64,000 nucleotides of DNA from Platanthera guangdongensis (Eukaryota; Streptophyta; Magnoliopsida; Asparagales; Orchidaceae): positions 188,732,375 through 188,796,374 of the forward strand of contig CM077150.1 of NCBI GenBank assembly GCA_039583875.1. Reading direction: 5' to 3'. Both the position numbers and the translations under genes were made by a program. Positions 21,358 to 31,977 of the stretch are shown in pieces. The notes under the pieces are model-generated. The model was not told the origin of the DNA. It searched no databases and worked only from the letters and a program-made list of their open reading frames with translations. Within the stretch, counting starts at the first letter, position 1, and each line of letters starts with the position of its first letter.

Positions 21358-24300
21358 TCTGTTTTGCAGGTGAGTCCAAGTGGCCATGCCCCAATATGGT
21401 ACTTGGACAGTGGATGTTCCAGACATATGACTGGAACAAGGGGTTTACTAAAGGACTACACACCCATCAAGGATGGTCCAAAAGTCACCTTTGGTGGTTC
21501 TGAAAAAGGAATCATTAAGGGTTTTGGTAACATATCTAACTCCTTTATTACAATTACTCAAGTGGCCTATGTTAAAGGTTTGAAACATAACCTTATTAGT
21601 ATAAGTCAATTGAGTGATGTAGGATATGACATCTCATTTGTGAAAGATGGTTGTCATATCAGGAGGTCAAATGATCAAGAGATCATTTTGACTGGTTATA
21701 GAAAAAGGAATGTCTATTGCTTAGACATTATGGTTGAGAACAATAGTTCTCCAGTGTGTCTTATAGCTGATGAGACAGTCTCTCATTGTGTCAAATGGCA
21801 CAAGAGGCTAGCCCATCTAAACTACAAGACAATTGGTAAACTCTTTAGCAAAGAGTTAGTGAGGAATGGTCCTCAAGTTAAGTGTATTAAAGATGGTATT
21901 TGCTGAGCTTGTCAAAAGGGCAAGCAGACTAGATCCACCTTTAGAAGCATTGAAAACAAAGATGCTGTGAGGTGTTTATACCTCTTGCATATGGATCTCT
22001 TTGTTCCAATGCCAGTTCACAGCCTAGGTAGGAAGGTATATACCTTTGTAGTTGTAGATGACTACTCAAGGTTTTCCTGGGTGTTCTTCCTTAGACAGAA
22101 ATCTGAAACACCTAGTGTCTTCTATAGCTTTGTCAAACAAATTCAGAATGAACTAGACAGTACAGTGGTCAAGATAAGAAGTGACCATGGTACTGAATTT
22201 CAGTCTGATAGTATGACAAAACTATGTGAAGAATTTGGGATATTTCAAGAGTTTTCTTCACCAAGAACACCTCAGCAAAATGACATTGCTGAGAGGAAGA
22301 ATAGAACCTTGATTGAGGCTGGTAGGACCCTATTAAGTGATACATCACTACCAGAATATTTCTGGGCTGAAGCAGTCAATACTGCATGCCATGTTATTAA
22401 TAGGGCTACCATTACTAAAAGCCACAACAAGACCCCCTATGAGGTTGTGAAAGGCAGGAAACCTAACCTATCCTACTTCAGGATCTTTGGTTGTAAGTGC
22501 TTTATACTTAACAATGGAAAGTCTTACTCGACTAAGTTTGCTGCCAAGTCCCAAGAGGGGATCTTTGTTGGTTACAACAATAACAGTAAGGCTTATAGAG
22601 TCTACAACTTGTCTACTCAAGCTGTAGAGGAATCTGTACATGTAGTATTTGATGAAACTAGACTTATTAACAATGAGTTGTCTAGTAGTGTATGCAGCTC
22701 CACAGGTATAACAAAGAAGATGGACAAGCTCACTATAGAAGAAGAACCTACTGCAAGGCAGCAAGTAGAAGATAGTGGCTGCTGTCTAGGGGGAGTACTA
22801 CATGTACCTAATGCAGAAGAAGTACAAGGAGTACAGCAAGATAAAGAAGTTGAAGAAGTTCAACCTGAAGCCAGGATGCCTCCAGCAAATAAGCATCTTA
22901 GAGATCATCCAGCAGAATAAATCATTGGTGATCCAAGACAAGGGGTACAAACAAGGAGCAAAAATCTGAATGCAGCAATCTACTCCAGTTTCCTATCCCA
23001 AGTTGAACCAAAGAAGTTTGAAGAAGCCATCCTAGACCCTCATTGGATTGAGGCAATGCAAGAAGAGCTGAATCAGTTCAAGAGGTGCAAGGTCTGGGAG
23101 CTTGTTCCTAAACCTAAAGACCACAACATAATTGGGACCAAGTGGATCTATAGGAACAAGATGGATGAACATGGAGTCATCATTAAGAACAAAGCAAGAT
23201 TGGTTGCTAAAGGATATAGGCAGGAAGAAGGTATTGATTTTGATCAAACCTTTGCTCCAGTAGCCAGACTGGAAGCCATAAGGATGTTCCTGGCCTATGC
23301 AACCTTTCAAGGATTTAAAGTTTACCAAATGGATGTCAAGTCAGCATTTCTAAATGGTAATCTAAAAGAGGAAGTCTATGTGGAACAGCCATCAGGTTTT
23401 GTTGATTCAACTCAACCTAATCATGTCTATAGACTTAGGAAAGCTTTATATGGGTTAAAGCAAGCCCCTAGGGCTTGGTATGGAACCCTGTCTAGTTTCC
23501 TCATTGAGAATAAGTTCACAAGGGGGAAAATAGACAAGACTCTATTCCTTAGAGAATCCAGAGGCAAAGTTATACTAGTCCAAATATATGTAGATGACAT
23601 AATATTTGGGTCTACTGAAAGTAGTCTTTGCAAAAAGTTTGCAAAACTAATGCAAGGACAATTTGAGATGAGTAGTATGGGAGAGCTTAAGTTCTTCTTG
23701 GGTCTCCAAGTAAGACAGACTGAGAATGGTTTATCCATATGCCAGTCTAAGTTCACCCTAGAACTCATAAGGAAGTATGGTATGGATTCATCCAGTACCA
23801 TGAAGACTCCTATGGGTCAAGTATGTCTCTTAACAAGGATGATGCAGGGAAACCTGTAGATGAGTCTTTGTATAGAGGGATAGTTGGCTCCCTATTATAT
23901 TTGACTGCAAGTAGACCAGATATCATGTATGCTACATGTGTCTGTGCAAGGTATCAAGCATGCCCTAAAGAGTCTCATTTGACAGCAGTCAAAAGAATAT
24001 TGAGATATCTAAAGGGCACTCCTTATCTAGGCCTCTGGTATCCTAGGAATGGGGATTTTGAACTAACAGGTTATTCAGATGCAGACTTTGCAGGATGCAA
24101 AGAAGACAGAAAAAGCACAACTGGAACCTGTCAATTCCTAGGTGGAAGACTAATTTCATGGAGTAGCAAGAAGCAAACAAGTGTGACTATCTCCACTGCA
24201 GAATCAGAATATGTGGCAGCAGGAAGTTGCTGTGCTCAACTTCTATGGATACAACATCAGCTTGAGGATTATGGATTTCAGGTAAGTAGAACTCCACTCT

Positions 24301-24530
24301 TTTGTGATTCTACAAGTGCTATATCAATTGCTCATAATCCTGTTTCCCATAGTAGAACTAAACATATTGAAATAAAATATCATTTTCTTAGGGAGCATGT
24401 AGAGAAAGAAGATATTTTACTGGAATATGTTAAAATAGATAATCAACTAGCTGATATGTATACTAAGCCCTTAGAAGAAACTAAGTTCAATAGGTTTAAA
24501 ATTGAACTAGGAATGATAAACTTAGAATAA
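21358..24530 (+). pseudogene. pol: Element B Pol (protease, integrase, RT, RNase H), broken
   Basis: Copia order. Protease has WYLDSGCSRHMTG (from about 21397). Integrase has the H/C zinc region (HKRLAH...), catalytic D in MDLF, D in RSDHGTEF and E in IAERKNRTL (21780-22660). RT has [20 protein letters not shown] and YVDD in [10 protein letters not shown] (23056-23820). RNase H has YSDADFAG and STAESEYVA (24070-24220). Defects are TGA at 21904-21906 in the integrase zinc region, TAA at 22918-22920 between integrase and RT, and a frameshift near 23820. Pol begins in the gag frame after a single TAA. It can no longer give one polyprotein, so mobility would need help in trans. Confidence 0.9.
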
Positions 24531-24555
24531 GTTTATAGAAATGGCTAAGTAAAAA

Positions 24556-24896
24556 GGTGTCGACACACAGAGATATCTGTGTCGACACAGAAAAGTGGTG
24601 TCGACACTTCAGTAAAAAAGGTGTCGACACATCTAGGAAGTTGGTGTCAACACTTCAGAAAATTAGTGTCGACACATGGTAAGTAGGTGTCGACACATCC
24701 AAGGTGGTGTCGACACTTAGGCTTTACTCAGAATTATCTAAGTAAAGTCTCGACTAAATGTCGAGTTATGTGGTGTCGACACATAAACAAGTGTCGACAC
24801 ATATATCTGTTGACTAAACTTGTGTCGACACATAGGTGTCGAGACATTATAAGTCAGTGTCGACACTTATCGACAGTGTCGACACAATTTAAGTTA
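24556..24896. repeat. Internal GTGTCGACAC palindrome cluster of element B
   Basis: About 12 exact copies of the same palindrome that fills the LTRs, here between the pol stop (24530) and the post-pol ORF. One more copy lies after the TATA box near 24993. The flanking words (ACATCTAGG, ACTTCAGAAA) differ from those in the LTR, so it is not a simple recent copy of an LTR fragment. Confidence 0.9.
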
Positions 24897-24931
24897 GCTG
24901 ACTCGCCTTTTCATCTTCAAACTTAGAAAGG

Positions 24932-24940
24932 TATAAATAG
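24932..24940 (+). promoter_or_regulatory. Candidate internal promoter (TATA box) before the post-pol ORF
   Basis: TATAAATAG lies 36 bp after the internal palindrome cluster and 106 bp before the ORF ATG. This reproduces the LTR arrangement (palindromes, then TATAAATAGG). Element A has the same box 116 bp before its homologous ORF. Inference: a separate mRNA for the post-pol ORF. Confidence 0.6.
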
Positions 24941-25037
24941 GATTTTGCCTTTGTCTGTCAACACGCTTTCAAAAGTTTCGAGACTAAACTTGTGTGTCGA
25001 CACCTCTCTTCTCTCAAGTCAAATTCTTCAAACCCTA

Positions 25038-27875
25038 ATGGCGCCAAAGCTCGAGGACAACGTCAATGAAGGCTATGAACTAGTGCGCGACGCGTTTGGT
25101 GATGCAGACCCGGAGATCAAGACTGTGATAACCCTAGTCACAAACTCAGGGTTAGAATATCTTGTTTCAGAGCCGACTAAAATCTGGAAGAAAGAAGTCT
25201 TGGAATTTCTCAATGGAGCAACCCTAGATGACACTGGATTCAAGATCAAGTCCAGGGTTCATGGTGAAGAGGTTAAGGTCTCATCAAAAAGTTTGAGGAA
25301 AGTCCTTCAGTTACCAAGAACTAAGGAAGAAGAAGAGGTTACTGCTTCCAGGACCAGAGATTCATTGGCATGGTGTGGTCTGGATTCAAAGATGAAAGTA
25401 GGATCTGTATTCAATAGAAAGGGAATGAACAGCCAGGGGAAATTCCTCTCTGAAATTGTTGGAAAAGTAATTTTAAGTAAGCCAGGAGGGCATGATAGGG
25501 TATCAACCCATATGTTCAACATTATGACAAGAATAATCTTCACATTAAAAACTGATTGGTCTATTGTTGTCTTTGATAAGATTAAAGAGAGTATGAAGAA
25601 ACCCAACTTGGGAAGGATCTTAAGTTTATACCTAGCTGGTAGTTTACCAGAAGTTATGGGTCAAGCTGTAGGAACAAAAATCAACCACATGAGGAAAATG
25701 GACATTAGGATATTCTCCAGATGGGACAGGGTTTTGTCAAAGGAGATGCCAACCCCTGAGAAAATAACTTCTGAGAAGGAAACTCCACTGAAGAAGAAGA
25801 AAACTGCTCCAGTGGCTCAAGTTTCCATTAGCAGCTCTGGTAGTGAAGAGCAAGTTGTCTTCACACCTGATGCGAATGAAGAAGGAAATGCTGAGAAGTC
25901 TACAGCTCAACAAGATGCTGTAGAGAAGCAGGGGGAGCTACCACAAGCTAGCCCCTTACACCAAGATTCAGTCCATGGGGAGTCAATAATAGTGGAAGAG
26001 CCAACTCCACTGGAAAGTGAGCAAGCTACAAACATCATCCTTGAGGTAATCACTGAGCTTAATGCTTTAGATTTCCTTAAAGTGGATACTGTTTTATCTG
26101 ATCCATTAAGTAATGTTAATCAGCAAACTCAGCTGGATAGCCAACTCCCAGATGTTGTCATGAAAGACACATCTGTTGAAGTTCAAGTTGTATCTGATCC
26201 AGTGGTAGATGAGCCCAGAGTTTCTCCTGCCCATTCTCCACAAGAGTTTACTATTGAAGATCTCTTCCTTAATCTAGATCAAGCAGATCTTGAAAAGGAC
26301 AATGCTGCTGATGAGGGGGAGAATGCTCCAGTTGAGGGGGAGCAAGTAGTACATGTTGAAGAGCCTGCAAGGCAAGAACCTGAGAAGCCCAAAGAAGTTG
26401 AGGAGCTACCTAAGGAGAGGGTAGAGATAGCAAGTACATCAGCCTCTAAAGATGAGGAGGCAACAAGGGCTAAGAAAAAGAAGTTTCAAGTTTTCAAAAG
26501 AAGAAGTCAGAATTATAAGAAGGCTTTGCAAACCATTGCTCCACAGCCTATATCACAGCCAGCACCAACTGTTGATTACAGTGCTTTAATGGTTGCAATG
26601 CAAATTAAGCTTGATGAGCACAGGAAAGCCATTGAGAAGTATGTGGATGAAGGGCAAAAATCATTGCAGTTTGATCTGGCCCAAGATATAAAGTCTATAA
26701 GATTTGAAATGAATCTTAATAAGAAGGAGATGACTGACTGGTTCCACAAGGGAAGGAATGTAGTGGTGTACTTGGCTACACATCAGGAGAAGATAAAAGC
26801 TCAAGTGGATGAACTTGAAGTCAAGCAAGGCTATGTACTTGAAAATCAAATTAGAATGAATGATAACTTGACTGCTTCTCACAATGCCATAGTAACAGAG
26901 ATGAAGAATCTAGCTGCAGGGCAGACTCCAGCTGATGCTACAACTAAAGCAAACTTTGACAAAGCCTTCCAAGAGGAAATTACTGCTGTTAAGACTGCCA
27001 TACAAGACTCTCAGAAGCTCATAACTGACAAACTCCAAAGGTTGAAACCTTACTTTAAAGATGGAGTCAACTATTTGGATGCCCAAATCCGATTTCAAAA
27101 GGATGATCTGAGGGATCACATGGTTAGAGAAGTCATAAAAGGGGAGAGAGTGTTAGTCAAAGCCAGCTCTGATCATGCTAAATGGATTTCTAATTCTATC
27201 AAAGCTACTCTTGGATATCCTCCTCTTTGTGATGATGATAATGTGGCAGAATCTGGGATTAATCCTGCATATCTAGGAGGGGAGCAACCTGAAGTGGCTC
27301 AAGTCATCTACCCTCCTCCAGATTTTGAAATGGTACATGCTGATATCCAGACCATGTATAGTCCACCTGATGGTACTCAGAAGGTTATTCTAGAAAAAGT
27401 GGTTCAACCAGTATCAGAGGCTATGCAAGAAGCTCTGCAGAAAGAAGAAGAAACTAGATTGTCTAAGAAGAGGTTCAGGGAACAAGCTGAACAAAGACCA
27501 GACTTTGAGCAGTGGAGCCCCACTTCCAGGAACATTATCTTAACTGCATGGAAAGCTGCAAAAGATAACATTCAAGACAGAAATAAATGGTTTTCTGAAG
27601 TGGAATGGAGGAAACATGAGACAAGGCAAGAAGCCATAGTCCAATACAGAAGAAAGACCAAGATGGGAAAGCTACCTCCTACTGCTCAGGAGCTTAGCAA
27701 GTACTTTCCCAAGCCATATCATTATTTTGAAAGGCAAAAGATTAAAGCTGAGAAACTTAAGAAGAAGGAGCTGAAAGGGAAGAAACCTGTTGATACTGAA
27801 GCTGCTGAAGCTCCTATGCAAGCCAAGATTCAGTCTGAAAAAGGGATAGTGATCAAAGATGCAGATCAAAAATAG
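25038..27875 (+). CDS. Element B post-pol ORF, uncharacterised Sirevirus accessory protein
   Basis: 945 codons from the ATG at 25038 (MAPKLEDNV). An in-frame ATG at 24945 precedes it, but only the 25038 start aligns with the start in element A. Residues 1-215 form a conserved, mostly globular region (SEPTKIWKKEVLEFLN; SKSLRKVLQLPRT). Residues about 240-500 are acidic and low in complexity. About 510-720 is a predicted coiled coil with IKSIRFEMNL. About 815-900 is a conserved C-terminal block with RPDFEQWS, NIILTAW, KWFSEVEW and SKYFPKPYHYFERQK, followed by a Lys-rich tail ending GIVIKDADQK. The C-terminal block recurs in A and A' (RPDFKQWS, SKYFPKPFSYFQRQK, GIVIREPET). There is no signal peptide or membrane segment, so a classical envelope is not supported. 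It stays open although pol is broken. Confidence 0.85.
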   Translation: MAPKLEDNVNEGYELVRDAFGDADPEIKTVITLVTNSGLEYLVSEPTKIWKKEVLEFLNGATLDDTGFKIKSRVHGEEVKVSSKSLRKVLQLPRTKEEEEVTASRTRDSLAWCGLDSKMKVGSVFNRKGMNSQGKFLSEIVGKVILSKPGGHDRVSTHMFNIMTRIIFTLKTDWSIVVFDKIKESMKKPNLGRILSLYLAGSLPEVMGQAVGTKINHMRKMDIRIFSRWDRVLSKEMPTPEKITSEKETPLKKKKTAPVAQVSISSSGSEEQVVFTPDANEEGNAEKSTAQQDAVEKQGELPQASPLHQDSVHGESIIVEEPTPLESEQATNIILEVITELNALDFLKVDTVLSDPLSNVNQQTQLDSQLPDVVMKDTSVEVQVVSDPVVDEPRVSPAHSPQEFTIEDLFLNLDQADLEKDNAADEGENAPVEGEQVVHVEEPARQEPEKPKEVEELPKERVEIASTSASKDEEATRAKKKKFQVFKRRSQNYKKALQTIAPQPISQPAPTVDYSALMVAMQIKLDEHRKAIEKYVDEGQKSLQFDLAQDIKSIRFEMNLNKKEMTDWFHKGRNVVVYLATHQEKIKAQVDELEVKQGYVLENQIRMNDNLTASHNAIVTEMKNLAAGQTPADATTKANFDKAFQEEITAVKTAIQDSQKLITDKLQRLKPYFKDGVNYLDAQIRFQKDDLRDHMVREVIKGERVLVKASSDHAKWISNSIKATLGYPPLCDDDNVAESGINPAYLGGEQPEVAQVIYPPPDFEMVHADIQTMYSPPDGTQKVILEKVVQPVSEAMQEALQKEEETRLSKKRFREQAEQRPDFEQWSPTSRNIILTAWKAAKDNIQDRNKWFSEVEWRKHETRQEAIVQYRRKTKMGKLPPTAQELSKYFPKPYHYFERQKIKAEKLKKKELKGKKPVDTEAAEAPMQAKIQSEKGIVIKDADQK

Positions 27876-28153
27876 CATAGAATTTTCTTAAGTTTACTAT
27901 GTAATCTTTTGATGTTAAACATTCTGTAAACATTTGAAAAATGAATATGACAAAGCTGTTAGAACAATATGCTGTGTGATAAATTTGCTATGTGATAAAT
28001 TTATTTCATAATTGTTCTGTGATGATATCTGTGTATGCATGTTTGTTTAATACATGTGATGTTTTTTTCCTGATATATATAATCCTGCTTTACATCATGC
28101 TATGATTTTATTCTGTATGGTGTATATCATTGACTAAGGGTTATGACTTCTCC
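27876..28153 (+). other. Element B 3' non-coding region
   Basis: AT-rich sequence between the post-pol ORF stop and the polypurine tract. No gene or repeat is seen. Confidence 0.6.
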
Positions 28154-28167
28154 AAATAGGGGGAGAT
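28154..28167 (+). other. Polypurine tract of element B
   Basis: AAATAGGGGGAGAT directly precedes the 3' LTR start TGTTGGGTAC, giving the primer for plus-strand synthesis. Confidence 0.85.
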
Positions 28168-30225
28168 TGTTGGGTACATTGGTTCTAATGTACCTGATTT
28201 GAAGAAGCCTCACCCAACTCAATGATATACATCAAAAATGTATTTGATGTGTTTTGAGTTTACTTGTGCAGGTTAAGTATTTACAAGAACGAAGAAAAAG
28301 TTTCTAAGTCCATGTGTCGACACCCAGAGGCAAAGTGTCGACACTTAAGAAGACTTGTGTCGACACCCAGGCAAGCAGTGTCGATACTTGGAGTCATTGT
28401 GTCGACACCAGGGATGCAGAGTCGACACCAGACAGAAAGTGTCGACACAAGGAGCTGTGTCGACACTCAGTGAAGAAAGTGCAGTGAAGTAGTGTTGACA
28501 CTTAGCAGTTGTGTCGACACCCAGAGAAACTGTGTCTACATCAGAAAGTGTCGACACTTGGAGGCTGTGTCGACACTCAGCAAAAGTCAGCAGAGACTAA
28601 GTATAAGTATCGACACCCAGAGCAATGTGTCGACACACAGCAGAAGAGTCAACACTTGAAGAAAGTGTCGACACAAGAAAGAATGTGTCGACACTCAGCT
28701 GAAGACTCAACACTTGAAGAAAGTGTCGACACAAGGAGCTGTGTTGACACTTAGCAAAGTTCAAGAATATTCTAAGTACAAGTGTCGACACAAAGGAGAT
28801 GTGTCGACACTCAGCAAAAGTCTCAACAGAAGAAGAATGTGTCGACACAAGGAGCTGTGTCGACACTCAGCAAGTATCAACACTGAAGACATGTGTCGAC
28901 ACCAAGAAGAAGTGTCGACACTTAAACTAGTTCAACACATGAAGATGTGTCGACACAAAGGTGTTGTGTCGACACTTAGAAGAATTCAACAATATACTGA
29001 AGTACAAGTACTTGTGTCGACACGCATTATCAGTGTCGACACATGAAGAAGAAGCAATGTCGAGATCTAAAATCTACAACACAAGGAGTTGTGTCGACAC
29101 CTTGTAGGCTAGTGTCGACACTTAGACAACTAGTGTCGACACTTGGTCTATAAGTGTCGACACTTAAAGACAGACAATCTCGACACTTTCAGACAGTTAC
29201 AAAATTTTCAAGAACTGACTGGATGACTTGATAGCTGCCATTCCAGCCGGTCTTCTGCACCTGTCAGAGTTGTCAGAAATCAGTTATGAACCGGACCAGC
29301 CGGTTACTATGAAGAAGGCCTATAAATAGGCTTATACTGTCTACAGAAGAAGATTGATTAGAAGATCAACACATCTAGATATACAAATAAGATCTAGCTA
29401 TTCCTTGAAGAATCTAGTGAAGATCTAAGAAGTTGGAGAGAGAGAGCTCCATCCAAGAAGTCAGCCATTGGAACCAGGCTGAGAAGAAGGGTTCAGATTT
29501 GTTCTGAATCTTAAGTAGCAGAGATCAAGGATCAACTGCAGAGGAGGTCAATCTTATTGAGTTCTACATTCAAGAAGCTTTGAAGAAAGCCAAGTCAGAT
29601 TGATTTCAGCTGAGTTCTTCCAAGAACTCATCAAGAAACTCACAACTCTTCTCTCTTTTCTCTGAGTTGTTGAGTTACAATTATTGTATTCATATTATCT
29701 TGTAGGATCCTTAGGGATCTGAGTTTTATAAGCCTGTAATTATAAAGGCTGAGTGTAGGGCTTGAGTGCCTGAGTGTAGGAGATTTGAATCTCTGAGTGT
29801 AGGCCTGTTGTGGCTGAGTGTAGGCCTTGGTGGCTGAGTGTAGACCTTGGTGGCTGAGTGTAGGCCTTGGTGGCTGAGTGTAGGTTTGTGAAGAAGCTGA
29901 GTTGTAGGGCCTTGGGCCTGAGTTGTAGGAACCTGATTTGGGGTTCTGAGTGTAAGATCTGAGGATCTGAGATAGTGGAGAAGTTTGGCCGAATCTAGTA
30001 CACTGCTAGATAGGCGAAGGGGGAAAGTTGATGTACCCAAACCTTGGAGAACCACTATAAAACTGTGTGTCTACTGTGTGCTTGTGGAATTCTGTGATTG
30101 CTGATTGTGTGCTATGATAAAGTAGATTTAATTCTGTGTTATAAGTTGAATTCTGCCTAAAAAGTCAAAAAGACTTAAGTCACATATTCACCCCCCCTCT
30201 AGGTGATTAGGTACAATATCTTTCA
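28168..30225 (+). repeat. Element B 3' LTR
   Basis: Near-identical to 17176-19214, with scattered single-base changes and one extra copy of the CTGAGTGTAGGCCTTGGTGG unit around 29830-29890, which accounts for the greater length. Palindrome array at 28314-29180, TATA box at 29321-29330. Followed by the TSD TATAG. Confidence 0.93.
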
Positions 30226-30230
30226 TATAG

Positions 30231-30332
30231 GCAAGGTGAAATATATATGATAATGAACTAAAAGTGAAGTGCAACCGAGTGAAAACTAGCCCAGATGAGT
30301 CCGAAAATAGGTATAAGACATGGACTCATCAC
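30231..30332 (-). mobile_element. Element C: inverted LTR3, remainder
   Basis: Completes LTR3 interrupted by B. On the minus strand it contains the LTR start TGATGAGTCC at 30332. It is joined on its right to the inverted polypurine tract, so LTR3 has PBS-side sequence on one side and PPT-side sequence on the other. Confidence 0.9.
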
Positions 30333-31683
30333 ACCCCCAGACTTAACTGTTTGCGCGTCCCGAGCAAACAAAATCTAAGCAGATAGGGAAAAATACTAGT
30401 TAACAAAGAAATTGCGATACGAAGTACCATGCGAAGTCGCATACTCGCGCACGTAAAAATATAATAGAAGAAATTTCTAAGTATACAAAATAGTTTATAC
30501 TTTTCACAATGCGTATCAAAATTTTATTATTACTCAAAAATGGAATCACGGTGAATCATCCGGTCATGTGTAGGGAGAAAGTAGACTAATCACTAGGAGA
30601 GCATTGCCAAAGATCGGGGCTCCGGATAACCTCCAAAGGAATCCACCAATGTCGGTGACCATATGCTTGCCCTTTCGCATTCTCTCCACGGCACTGGTTT
30701 GGTTCACACACGAATCAGTAGGACTAGAGGTGAAGAGATGAGGCTTGGGTTTCGGTGAGGTAAACAAGGATAAACAAGAATGCTATGCACCTAACCCAAA
30801 GGAGCTAGTATGAAGGGAATCCATCAGCTAACCAAAATAAATACGGGTGAACCACACCCCCAGACTTAACTTTTAACAAATGGGTGTGTGCACCGCCTAC
30901 TCCAAATGTAATCACATTTCCAAAATGATTTTCAATTAAAACTTTTTCTTTTCATTCATTTTTTTTTCTTTTTCTTTACAAATATTTTTTTCCTTTTCTT
31001 TTTTTTTCTTCATTTTATTTTCACAATTCAGCAAATATAACATAGGAGCACATCCATATAATCACAAGTAAAATCACCACATCACATCCCAACATTTAAA
31101 TGTAAACACTAAAGCTCAACTTGGGAGTGCGACTAGGATGGACTTTGAGGCTTTGGTGAAATCATGGTGGAGCTGAATCAAAAGGAGGGGTAGGCACAAC
31201 AGGGCTAGCGAGGATATGATGTTAGGAATGGTACAAAGCTCAACCGGGCCAAAATGATGGCCTACATCACGCTCATGTAGGACTAACCTATACCCATGCT
31301 TCAAGAATAGCTTGGGGCAAGTTGTTAGCCAACGAGAAAGACTATCCATCCTCCCGACTCGAGCAATACGAACCTAACGGCCGTCTACACACATCCCTAA
31401 ACTACCGTTTGATTCACACCGGATTCACCAACTTTGAGTAGAATAAAAAGGATTTACGCAATTAGAAAAAATATAAAACTAAAAGCATACAGAAAAATTA
31501 AATCTACTCCAATTTATACACGAGACGAGAGCAGTTGACTAGAAACACAACAAGGCCAACATTTTACTCCGTCTCACAATCCTAAGCCAGCACCATAATT
31601 TTCCCAAATCTAACGAAGAAATGAGTTTAACTCGCGGCACACAAACAGCTAAGCACACGCTCATGTGGGTGCAGTGGTGTGTG
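30333..31683 (-). mobile_element. Element C: inverted 3' internal fragment
   Basis: Reverse complement of 12750-14111: the polypurine tract, the conserved GTGGAGAGAATG...GGAGGTTAT block (about 30617-30685), the A-rich tract (30950-31015) and the region up to GTGGTGTGTGAT. It stops abruptly at about 31683, where minisatellite sequence begins. There is no gag-like ORF in this arm. With LTR3 it forms the right arm of a palindrome about 2.9 kb per arm. Confidence 0.88.
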
Positions 31684-31685
31684 AT

Positions 31686-31966
31686 CACCATTATTGGGTG
31701 CAAATAGTAAAATTCTCCATCATTGTAGTGTAAATAATAAAATTTTCCATCATGGGGTACAAATAATAAAATTCCTCATCATTGGATGCAAATAATAAAA
31801 TTTCTCATCTTGGTTGCGAATAATAAAATTACTCATTATTTGGTGCAAAAAGTAAAATTCATCATCATTGGGGTGCAAACAGTAAAATTCTCCTTCATGG
31901 GGTGTAAATGGTAAAATTCTCCAACATGGAGGTGCAAATAATAAAATTTTTCATCTTCGGGGGTGG
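31686..31966. repeat. Minisatellite, right copy
   Basis: Nearly identical to 9035-9306, differing by a one-base deletion in a G run and very few substitutions, in the same orientation. It lies between the truncated inverted fragment of C and the LTR of A'. Both copies end in CTTCGGGGGTG. Confidence 0.88.
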
Positions 31967-31977
31967 TTGAGAGTCTT

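Larger units (their letters stand above)
17176..30225 (+). mobile_element. Element B: complete Sirevirus-like Copia retrotransposon
   Basis: 13,050 bp, bounded by LTRs 17176-19214 (2039 bp) and 28168-30225 (2058 bp), both TGTTGGGTAC...ATCTTTCA, with TSD TATAG (17171-17175 and 30226-30230). The order is 5' LTR, Met-type PBS, gag, pol (protease, integrase, RT, RNase H, the Copia order), palindrome-rich spacer, long post-pol ORF, polypurine tract, 3' LTR. Long length, long LTRs, a gag with zinc knuckles and an extra ORF after pol fit the Sirevirus/Maximus (SIRE1) lineage. The LTRs differ by only a few percent by eye, so insertion is fairly recent. Pol has two in-frame stops and a frameshift, so this copy is not autonomous. 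Confidence 0.95.

Noticed and set aside
25038..27875. Calling the B post-pol ORF an envelope gene
   Set aside because: The position matches the SIRE1 envelope-like ORF, but no signal peptide, cleavage site or membrane anchor is seen. It is mostly acidic and coiled coil with a basic tail.
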